Assembly: GCA_009792885.1 (NCBI GenBank)
Contig: WMCF01000018.1
Span: forward strand, 5,851,136 to 5,915,135
DNA: 64,000 nucleotides
Direction: 5' to 3'
Source of the DNA: Eremophila alpestris peregrina
Lineage: Eukaryota; Chordata; Aves; Passeriformes; Alaudidae
Positions 12,780 to 23,480 of the stretch are shown piece by piece (the first letter of the stretch is position 1; each line of letters starts with the position of its first letter). Below the pieces are notes generated by a model. That model saw only the letters and a list, made by a program, of their open reading frames with translations. It made no database searches and was not told where the DNA came from. A program made the translations under genes and the position numbers.

Positions 12780-12985
12780 GTGTTCCCTGTTGGTGGGGTG
12801 TCTGCAGCCCTTCCCCAGCACGGCTCAGCCCCCGCGGGGAGCTCTGGCTGCTGCTCTGTGCTGGGAGGGGAGAGGCTGCTCCAAGGCATGGCAGGGGAGC
12901 AGGCTGCAGCACTGGCAGCTTGCTGGGCTGGGTTCTGCCCTTTACATGGTGCTGTGCTGCTGCTCTGCTCTCTGCTGACATGCTC
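12780..12985. other. isolated G+C-rich patch
   Basis: About 200 bases are markedly richer in G+C than the surroundings and open in several frames at once, which is what high G+C does to stop-codon frequency. It has a small CpG knot (ccccgcgggg near 12,831) and many CTGCT/CAGCA words. No protein in it is recognisable; it could be a diverged repeat or a local regulatory patch. Confidence 0.4.
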
Positions 12986-13878
12986 CAAGCACAGTGAAGG
13001 AATTAGCATGGTGATAATTACATAGGCTTGTGTCTCAGTATTCCTCTGAGCTGAGAAGGCTCATCAGCTGCTCCTTCAGAACCAGCTTTAAGGTGATTCC
13101 TAATATATCACAGCATGTTTTCCTGTGTTAAAGGGCTGTATTATTTTGGAGTGAGGGAGTTTCACCCCAACTATAAGTTCCTTAAGCAAGGGGTGCTTGT
13201 CTCAGGATGACAAACTGTACTCCCACCTGATACTGCCTCCTCACCCCCAAGCCTTCAGGACAAGTTCTTGGGAAGCCCAGCACAGGGCTGGAGTCACAGG
13301 TTGTTCTTCTCCCCAGTTCATCTAGCATGTGGCAGGGAGAAGAAGGCAGAGCTCCTGCCTTTTGCCACAGAAAGCAAGCAGCTTCCCAAATTTGTGGAAA
13401 TCCAGTATCTTCCCATTGTAGGTGCTACTCTGTAGACTTAATTATGTTAATTTTTTAGTATCTTTCTTCCTAATGTGTGGTGCTTTTGTCTTGAAAGTGA
13501 TGCTGATTTATCTGTCTGTTTGCAAATCCTCTTGTGTTCCCCACTCTAGAGGGAGGAGAGACAGGTTCTAATCTTGTATCTTTAATCTACCAGTCTAGGA
13601 ATGTATCTTCATTTGTTCCTTCAATACAAACAGCTATTTATGTAATTTCTCTAAAGCTGGTAGCTTCAAGGTATTTCCATCCACTGGCTAACATAAAACC
13701 TATTGTGCACTTATGATAAACTGTGATGAACAGTTTGAAATGTAAGCTTTTCCAAACTATTCCAAACTCTGAATATCAAATATTTCATTCAGTGTTTACC
13801 ATGAAAATCTTAGTTGCAAAAGCTCTGGTTGAGACACTTTTGGGCATTTCTAATAGTTAATTGTTCATGTCAGCACTA

Positions 13879-13912
13879 ACATATGCATATGTGCTAAATA
13901 TAAAATGCAAAT
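13879..13912. promoter_or_regulatory. possible POU-factor site pair (palindromic ATGCAT core plus ATGCAAAT octamer)
   Basis: A perfect 14-bp palindrome, ACATATGCATATGT (13,879-13,892), is followed 12 bases later by a canonical octamer ATGCAAAT running straight into a homeodomain-type ATTA core (13,905-13,914). Another octamer lies at 14,244-14,251 with an ATGCAAAA directly after it. POU proteins are known to bind both arrangements. That the sites are used here is inference. Confidence 0.25.
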
Positions 13913-14262
13913 TACCTGTTCCGTGCTGCAATAATTTTTCTAGTTATTGGTTTCTTAGAGCTTCATTTATTGTGGTTTCTAAGCAATCAAGTGCAGCAAA
14001 ATAGGAGTGAGCACTTGGAAGAAAAAGTGGCTTTCAACGCTACTTTTTGATACATTTATATTTGCTTGGGTTTTTTTGTGTCTACAAAGAATCAGCTGCA
14101 AAGCTACCCTTTTTAGTTTGGTGCGTTTGCATTTCTGGTTCCTGTTGGATCTGAAGAAAAAGGAATGGCTGTTTAACAGCAGAGCAGGTTTTAATGTATG
14201 ACTCAAAGTGTGTGAGCCCAGAGAAGCCAGTTGCTTCTAAGAAATGCAAATTCCATGCAAAA

Positions 14263-17200
14263 TGGGAAGGAATAGAAATGCACCATTGGAAATGTGCTAT
14301 TTTAAAATTAAAATGTGATTAGAGGCAGTTTGAGATTGTGTTAATGCTGACAACTGTGGGTCTGTTCTCAGGAACAGTCACTGCAGCTTGGGGGGCTGAG
14401 TTTTCAGCTGCTGGGTGCCTTGCTCAGGGCTCATTGCTGCACATGGCTGTGGCTTTCAGAGCCAAGTGGCAAAACTGTGAGGCTTCCAATACTTGTTCTT
14501 CCTGTTTTGTGTTCTGCACAAGCCATTGTTCCTTCACAGGCCAGTTGAGCCCATTTGGCTTGCACTGTGGTACCCAATTGAAATTTCTTATGGATGTCCT
14601 TGGATTGGTGATGCCCTGTGGCAAGTGGGCAGGCAGTGTTTGAGGTGTAGGGCTTAGGCAAGGCTGCCCTTTTCTGAGTTCTGAGCTGCTTTTCTCTGAC
14701 CCTGCACTGTAGGAGTCTTGTGCTTTTAGCAGATTGGAAGGAGTCCCAGAGGGATCAGTGTGGCTGGACTAGCCATGCCTGGGACATTTGGGACCATCCA
14801 CACTTGGGTCAAAAGATGTACAGGGCCAGGTAAACAAAAGCCAGCTTGTGGTTTAGGTTGGGACAAATGCCCATTTATATCAGGGGTTGGGGTTGCTACC
14901 TGGTTTACTGCTTTTGTTTTCAGGTAGAGATGAAAAATTTTGCAGTGTGCAGTGATCCAACCACTTGATTCATAACGGTATCAAGCAGTTATCAGTTTGA
15001 TTTTGCTTGTGATGGACTGAACACATTTTACTGAGTGAGTTGCTGATGAAAACATGCACTTCTCTCCTGTTTAATGTCCTTGAAGTAACCTTTATGCTTG
15101 AAGGATGATATTAGTTTATATTAATTTTTTTTTCCTGATCTGAATAAAGTAAAATCTAACTAATGTTTGTGTTTCCTCACTGCTCTAATCGTGACCTTCT
15201 TTTTTGGCACCATCTCATAAAATGAACACATACCCATTTGTAATGTGTAAACAACAAGGTTTGTGGCTTTAGTCTTGAAATAAAGATGTCATCTTCAAGA
15301 TACCTGATGGGTTTTTGTATTTTTTTTTAATTTTGCATAATTATCCAGGCCTAATATAATTAACCTTTTTATTTAGCTGAAATAAGTCACTTAAGTAGGC
15401 ATATTGTTGCAATCATCTAATGTGTGTTTATTATATGTAAGAATTAAATATCAAAGTTATGAAATGTCTTTAAATACTTCTTGCTATTTTCTTTTCCTCT
15501 GACATAAATTATTCTTCTGTTGCAGGCTGAAAATGTTTGTACTTAACAGCAATGACAAGAAAAACTAAAAAAATTTCCTGCCTTTATTTCTGACTACTTT
15601 TTCCACTTTAGCAATTTATAGTGGTAGTGGGTATTTTACTAAATGGAAAAAGTGTTGTAAAAGAGATAATAACTTAGTTCCATACCAAGATTCACACTTT
15701 GTTTCTAATGCTCAGCATTATGGGTTGATTTTTTGTGATTAATAGATTATGTTTATGCAAGGCAACCAAACCTTAATTTGGTGGTAGCATTTGTCCAAAG
15801 CCTGATGCTTCTGGAAAAGCATTCCCTTTAGCTAAAACTTTTGTTATCCACTGTGGTTGTTAATTTCTTAAGTTTCCTTTTCTTGTGTGCTTCTAACACT
15901 GTGTTAATGGGAAAGAACCCAGCATTTAAAAAAATATCAGGCAGTCCCTGCTGCCATCCACTGAACTGGAAGCAGGTGGAAGACAGATGGAGGTTACTGG
16001 GGAGTCCCAGTGTGCAGCAATTTACTTCTATACAGCTCCAACAGAACACAAGCCTTGCTTATAAAGGCTGTTAAGCCCCAGTATCTTTAAAACAGTCAAA
16101 AAAGCTCTTGCCTGGCCCTCCAGTTGCTGAAAGAGAACATTGTAAGGTAATTTGCTGTAAGGATCTCTTGAAATAATTTTGGTGTGTTCACTGTTGGTTG
16201 GTCTTTCTAAATCAATCCTATTTTCAGGATGGGAATTTGATATATGGACAAGGCTCAAATTAGGTTCAGGACTGAGTTTTTGTCTTTTCACTGCATGCTT
16301 TAGATATTCAGTCAGTGCTTTATCAACCAAGGTTTTATGAAAGTGAAAATTACTTCTTTATTGTTTTCTTTAAGGATATTAGTTTTTTACTACCTCACCA
16401 GTTCTCAGCTTGCCACATCACCCCTTAATACATTTCCCTTTTAGATGTATCCAGGCAAGTCACCATTTTAGATTCACAAATAGCTCTCTATTAACTTCTG
16501 CTAAATCTATTGCATAATCTTCTGTGTAATACCATGGTATTGATCACTAAAAAGATTAAGTAGATCTTTATGTTTTCAGACACTTTCAAAAGTTATTTGG
16601 TCAAGTTAGTGAGACTGAAACTGTAGTACTATTTGTCATCTAAAATGGCAAAAAAATCATTCAGAGTTAAGGATGTAACATCCCTGGATGTGTTTTATGA
16701 GATTCTTTTAATCAGTGGCTGTGCCAGTGGCTTCCTGTGGGTCAGCAGTGATTTTATTTCATGACAGGTTTTAGCTCTTTAAAAAAAAATAAAAATGGTT
16801 GCCAATCTGCATTATCCTTCTTGCTTTAAAGAAGTGGTGATTCATATTATCCACTAAGATACCTCTTAGGATTTGCTGTGGCTGTGGGAGGAGTTCAGCT
16901 GAGAGAGTCCTTCAGACAGAAACTGCCAAAGCTTGCTACTTTAATCATTATTCCTAGTGCAAGTTACAGGCTTAAGCCTATTATTAGCTTGCATACAAAA
17001 AAAACCCCTAAATATATAATTCGACAACCAACTCCTACAAATTACCCATTATCCATTTCTTTAAAAACTGTGAGGGTTTCTGTATTCAGGCCACTTTCAT
17101 GCTTGCTCTTAGTCACTGTCATGGGGCTCTGTTAATTTGACTGGAGCTGGCAGATGCAGGGTGTGCTCTGCTCGCCAGAGCCTCATCAGAGGTTAGTTTG

Positions 17201-19001
17201 CAAAGAAATAATACAGGATTTCTTTTCAGAGAAGCAGACTTTGAGTTCAAGTGTTTTCCCTTCCTTGCATTCATCCAATGGCCAGCTGCACAAGTGTCTG
17301 TCCAATTTTAGGGCTGTACTTCTGTTTGGATCTCCAGGTTTAAACCTGAGCCTCCAAGTTGAAATGCCTGACTGAGATTTCAAAACCCACTAAAGAACAA
17401 GTTTTTTCTTTGTTTTTCCATTCTTAAGTACAGCCTATTCTGTTAGAAGTTTGTGTGTGGTATGGGGCGGCTGTTTTATTCACGAAGTCCTTATCTGACA
17501 GAACTGAATGGAGGCTGGGGACAAAGAGAGTTACTTTCCTCTGTCCAAGGAAAGTGAAGGAATACTTTCAAGTGTTTCTCCTTTTGTTTTCCTGCATAAT
17601 AGTATGAAGGCTTTCTTTTACAACCCATGGATTGAGTTCAAGGCTGCTCAATAGCATGTCTGGCACTGGCCTTTCATGTTTTTGAACACAGATCCACAAA
17701 GGAAATGAGAAGGGAGCAAGGGATGCTTCCTTCTGCAAGTTAGTCCAAACCCAAGAGCTGGAGGCTCAGAATTCAGCAGGCTGATGTGAGAGACTCCAGA
17801 TCATGAAGCTGGGACAGGGTCATGCTGGGACAGGTCACAGTGAAAGGGGCTGTGACTCAGTGATACAACTGAAGGGCTGAGTCTCCTTCCATGTAAAGCT
17901 CTTCCAGAAGATCCCCTTTGGGGTCATGGCTATTCTCTATCAGCAGAGGCTGGCTGGCTGTGTCTGAAATCTGAGTGACAGTGTGGTTCAGACCCTGAGC
18001 TACTTTACTCCACACAGGGAGCACAAGGTGGGAGCCACTGGATGAGCCTCCTGTTTACACAGCAGACAGCAGCTGAAAAACAAGTGGTAAAAAAGCAGTG
18101 AATAGTGAGTGGAGTGTATCAGGGAAGGTTCATTCCTGCAGTAGTTCTTCAGTTTCCCATGCTGGAGAAAGGAAAGGTGGGAACCAAGCTCACTGTACTG
18201 GAAACAGCTGCCTGGTGCATCATTGAGCTGCTCAGAGGTATGAAAAGAGTGGTCAGAGGTCAAGGGGATGGCAAGCCTTTAGCAAGGGTTGAAAGATATA
18301 AAAGGTCCTGGTAGCACTTACTTGCTTGAAAGGAGAGGATTAAGTCCTGACATTGACATTGGCTGGATCACTGGAAACACTGAACATGTTTTGAGAGAGC
18401 TGATGCCACCTGCTTCAAGAGGGAACTTCTGTGTTCCACTCTAAGACAGTGTTGCCATTTATTTCAAGTGCTGACAGTAATGGCTGAGAAAGCCATCGAA
18501 AATTTGTGGCTAACAGAGCAAATAATTGCATAAGGATCAAGCCTGTAATCACTCTGAATAAAAACTGGAACATTTGAACTTGAAAACACAGACTTCTGCT
18601 TGTAAAATCTCTCCTTACCTAATGATCATTGACATTACCATTGGATTATAAAGACTGTAACATTTCTCTGTGATAATTTTTTGTTTCCTTCTCTGCTGCA
18701 GAGGTAATGGATAGAATCAAGTAATGCAATGAGCAAGAACTGACCAGCAAAAGTCCCTTTTCAACATGTGTTCTTGGTGGATAATAATGGTGTCCAGAAG
18801 CAGGCTAGGATGATTTCTAGAGGTCAGCTTCATTTTTCTGTGGATTTGAACCAAAATAAGAGAAAAACTCATTCCAGGTGTCACCATTAGGATTGTAAAA
18901 GGGAGGAGAATCCTACTGTGTTTAACCATGTGAATGAATGAAGCTTTTATTTCTTCCCTGATTAAAAGGCTCTGAGCTTGTGATTTGGGTATTGGCCTTT
19001 A
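14263..19001. other. AT-rich stretch without a recognised gene
   Basis: No exon or repeat family could be identified. A minus-strand open frame at 16,028-16,330 has an unusually protein-like composition and is described among the findings. A patch at 16,930-17,060 is richer in A and C on the plus strand than its surroundings. Near 17,800-17,860 the words GCTGGGACAGG and GGTCA are duplicated over about 35 bases. Confidence 0.45.
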
Positions 19002-19015
19002 TTTTTTTTTTTTTT
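19002..19015. repeat. T14 tract
   Basis: Fourteen consecutive T residues followed by AACAA. Simple repeat only. Confidence 0.85.
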
Positions 19016-19924
19016 AACAAAATGGCTGGAGTAGATTGAAAGGAAAATGGAAATGTGACATCATGGCTGATGCACATGCTCCAGTCTCCATCCCAGGCTT
19101 TGCCAAGCAGCAGTTGCATGCTCACTCTCTGCAGCAGATATTATGGTTAGACTGTACCTTTGGAAATAGCAAAATAAGTTAGATGTAGACTTGCAAAACC
19201 TTTGACTGATTGTATTTAGCTGGAGAGCAGTAATGAGATGAGAAAGCAAAAATTATTTGCTCTAAATAATTTAAGTCCCATAGTGAGAAGAAGTCAGCTG
19301 TTCTCTTGTAGAGTACCTAACATGCAGTGCTGGTTCCTTTCCCATGCAATCCCCAACTGTTGTCCTTAGTCCTGGCCTTTTTGTGGGAAGCAGTATCTGT
19401 TGAAACAATTTTGTAAAATAAATCTGTTAAACTGGGTCAGAATTACAATGAAATTTTTATAATCCATTTACTCCTGATTTATTGCTTCATGAAGCAAAAA
19501 AGTAACCCAACACATCATGTTCTCAAGAGCTTTGCCATTAAAACCTGAATAAAATGTTAAATTTTGCAGCACTTGAGAATTTTTTTGCCAATTCTACTAC
19601 TGTCCCTAATAAAAAAAGTAAAAGCTGTAATAATAACATTAAGGCATTTTGTTGAAGAGGAATCCTACTCTGGTTTATGTTGCAAAATGGACTGCTGGTG
19701 CTTTACATTGTATTTGGGGAGGAACTGGGGTTGGAACATAGCTTTAAACTTAGTGGAGTCTTGGACTCTCTTTGAATGGCTGTCACCAACTATGACACTT
19801 GTGTCCCATTTTAATTTTACTGAAAAACTGGTTGTGGATGTAAGACGAATGTTTCAGTTTGACCTCCTTTTTTGATCTTTATCTTTGGGAGGCTCAGAGA
19901 AAAACTGAAAGTAAGACTATAAAT

Positions 19925-20070
19925 TAGAGCGAACCTTGCTAATGAGACCTGGTTAATTACATTCATTTGCATGCCTTCAGTGAGGTGAAATTTATTTAAA
20001 CTCTGAATTCTCTCCCTATGTGAAGGCCTTTCATTTTATCTTTTGTATCCAAGGTCACAGCATGGATCAT
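19925..20070. promoter_or_regulatory. possible conserved regulatory element
   Basis: This stretch combines GGTTAATTACATT (a homeodomain-type TAATTA core), ATTTGCAT (the octamer in reverse) and TAATGAGACC in about 50 bases, with unbroken AT-rich, non-repetitive sequence around it. That word mix is typical of vertebrate developmental enhancers. The call rests on motif content only. Confidence 0.2.
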
Positions 20071-23000
20071 GGGTTGACATTTTTAATAGTTTGTAAACCA
20101 CTGTATTTTAATTTCTGGTATTATCCTAATTTGTCTTCATTTGCTTTTAAAGGCTCATTTGACAAGAAAAGAAGGGTGACAGTCTCTAGGAATTTTTGTT
20201 ATTACCATGTTTTGTTAAATGCAAAGCAGCTCCAGTGTATTTGACTTTCACAGTTGGTGAAAATTTTTTTTGTGTACTGTTCATACTGGGTACAAGTCAG
20301 GAAATGTGCTTTGGACACTTCCAGACTAGAGGTATTCTTTCCATCTGATTTGGAGAGTGGAGTATCTTATTCAGAAAGCCCTATGCCATTAAAGTATCAC
20401 ACTCAATATTGTTCACTCATATGCCTTACACGTCATCAATTGTTTTGCAGCCTCAAGGCCACTTTACACATGGTTGGGCAGTTAAATGTTTAAAATGATT
20501 TTGGGAAGGGCCAGGAGCTATGAGAGCCATTGGATTCCTTACTATTGTGTTTGAAATGCTACAAGCAGCAGTTGTGTCCTGTGCATGTGAGGAATGTGGG
20601 TAGGTCAGATCATCCAGCCAAGGGCAGAGGGGCTGTTTTGCAGTTCTTCTGTGACAAGCCCTCATTAGTAATACACACTTCAGCCTTGCTTAGGCCTGGT
20701 GGCAACTGTGCCACCTGCTTGCCAACAGTCTTGGACCCTGCCAGAGCTGTGTCCAAAGGTATCCCATGGGTCTGTACAAGCATCCCAGTGCAGGGAACAC
20801 GCTCACGGAGGTGACAGTTGTGATCACAGGGAGCATCACCCAGGGATCACCCAGGTGTGGAGGAACTCAACTGAAAAGGAAGCAAAACCCACTCATAATA
20901 TAAAATTAATCTGTGACTTCTGTGAAGTTATTCCAAGAAAACATATGTACAACATAGTAGCACTCAGGTGGAGTCAGCAAAAAGAAGCTTCAATTATAGC
21001 AAGTGGAAGTAAGTGGTGGAGATTATGAGTACACGCTCTTGTGCCTGGGAGCTGAGACTAGTAGGAAATAAATGAGTTTTATGAAGAAATTTATCCAAAA
21101 GAAGATTACTGTGTAGTGCTTTCCTGAAGCTTCACTGCAGCTTTGCATTTATAAGTCCCTGTTTATAGTCCCTTACCCTATAAGGGGTAGGATACTGAAC
21201 CAAATAGCTGACTAGTCCAATCTGATATTCCAGATCTATTTTGAAAAAAAAGGCTGAGCAGAAGGATACTGCAGTGTAAATCGTGATAGCAGAAAATTGG
21301 GTTTAATGAAAAAGTTATTTAGGGTTCATATAGGAAGGAGATGGAATGAAGCATTTTTATTGCAGATAAGAAAATGCATAAAGCAAAACAAAGCATTGTT
21401 TAACTGTGTGGAAGATTAAAGTTGAGCATTTGAGATTTTAATGAGTCAGGAATATGGAACACAAATACACTGATATTTCAGTTTAGAAATGTTTTGCTGT
21501 TTTCTTTCTTTGGCTTAAATGCTGTGCCGTATGTGAATTCTAAAAATACCTCTCTCAAGTCCTGTTGTCAAAATAGTTTTCCTTTAAAACAGCACATAAC
21601 AAACTGCCATTTTCACTATCCAGAATTAGGTTTGTGTGTAGTTATGCATTTTAACTATGCAATCTTAAGTTATGTTAGGAACCATGAAAGGTAGGTTTGC
21701 ACAGTGCAGTCAGTCTGTCTGCAGGGCTTTGCTTGGCCTTGCTCACCTGCTTTACCAGTTAATAGAGGCTGCTCCCCATCTGGTGATGTTTCACTTTGAG
21801 GAGAGGCTTTCAGTGTAATGTTAGGGACAGAAATAGGAATGAAGTTGGTAAATTTAGAACTAGCATTATTTTAGGGTGAGGTCTTTTTTTGTTTTACTTA
21901 CCATCATTTTATGTGTGGAAACTTTGGAAACTTGGTTGTGTTGTTGTTGATGGTGGTTTGGGGTGTGTTTGTGGAAGGTTGGTTGTCTCCCATCCTCCCA
22001 TTTGATGCAGAACTGTGGCCCTGTGTTTAAGTCTTTGGTTTTCCCAGCTGCTGACTGAGGTTTTGTACACACTGGAGGGATCAGTGGTGTGTTCTGGGTT
22101 TGTAGGAGTGAGCTTTGTGACAGCAAGTTATGACCAGAGAGAGAATATTCACCCAATTACTCTCCAGCAGTGAATTTCCTATAAAAATATCACAGGAATA
22201 TTTTTTTCTTTACCTGTGTGTAAAGAAAATCCCCCTGTCCATATTAAAAAATGTTTTTATAAGGAAAAGCATCCCTCTCTGCTTATGAATGGTTTTTGGT
22301 GAGAGACTGTAACCCCCTTTTTATGTTTCAGGTCCAGTTATTTCTTTATCTTCCTTTTAAAACTGAGTAATCTGCATTGTCACTCCTAATTCTGTACAAC
22401 AATGCAGGTCCTGTTTCAATCCTATTTAGAACAATAAGATATCCAATTTGCTGCTAAATGGCTTGACAGACTGTTTAGTTCTCCATGAGCTCCAAGTGAG
22501 TGTCAGACCTTCCAACGTGGTATTCGTATGTCAGCTGCAATTTTCTAGATACTCTTTACCCCTGTAAGTATATAAAGACATTAGATGGCAAAGAGAAAGT
22601 GTTTGTTGGTATTGTCTCCTGGAAAGAAAGGCAATTCAATGTTTACAAAACTCTCATGTCAATAAGACAGAGTTATTAATGTTTTATTTTTGTGAAGAGA
22701 GACTTGAAATTGTTTCAGCTTCAGAATAGAAGAATTGCATCATAAAATCCAGACACTAAATTAGGAAAGGATTATGCTGAAGAGAAAGCCCCATTCATGG
22801 CTCAGAAATCCTATCAGAGACAGAGGGAGAGGATCTTTACCGTTGGCTGAGCGGGCTGGAGATTTTGTGCATGATGTATTGCCCTGTTTTGTGACAGATG
22901 CTCATTGTTTAGTGACTTTTATACTTCAGCTACATTTGTACAGCTTACTTTGCTAACAAAGAATAATTATGAGAGTTAATATGCCATCAGCAATACACAT

Positions 23001-23155
23001 TTACAGGCTTACTGGATTTGAGAGCTTATTTAACATGTTGAAGAAAACCAAAACCTTTTATTGAAATAGGTGTATTTTCCTTTTTTCCACCTACCAAACA
23101 ATCAACAAACAAATGTGAAAATGCAGAAAGAGGGAAACTGGCAAACTTGTTCTTT
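20071..23155. other. AT-rich stretch without a recognised gene
   Basis: No exon or transposon recognised. A perfect 10-bp-stem hairpin lies at 22,204-22,229. The segment 22,440-22,650 is non-repetitive and carries two isolated CpGs (near 22,515 and 22,526) in an otherwise CpG-poor area, which may indicate constraint. Confidence 0.45.
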
Positions 23156-23159
23156 GAAA

Positions 23160-23480
23160 AAAAGAACTTGTACAGCTACTGTCTCACACTGTGCCTGATG
23201 ATCATAATTGGTCTTTCAAACAATATATACAAATTAATTGACATTTCTATCTGGTATTCGTCTAAGATGTAAATACAGGCTTTGATTGCAATTCAGATTA
23301 GTCTGAAATTTAATATCTGGTTATAATCAGAATTGCTAAAGATGTCTAGCTAATTTAATTGACATAATTGTTATAACATCTCTAATTTTATGTTGATGTC
23401 TGAGGTAATGACTGCTGAGTCACCTCTGCTTTGGGAAGCTTTTAAAATAAAATCGAGCTTACCCAGGACTCAGTTGAAAA
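23160..23480. promoter_or_regulatory. candidate conserved non-coding element dense in homeobox-type cores
   Basis: About 320 bases of non-repetitive AT-rich sequence hold repeated TAATT/AATTA cores (near 23,200, 23,235 and 23,350-23,370), a GATTA core, the AP-1-like word CTGAGTCA near 23,415 and little simple repeat. Such stretches in avian gene deserts are often deeply conserved enhancers. Direct evidence is limited to the motif density. Confidence 0.25.
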
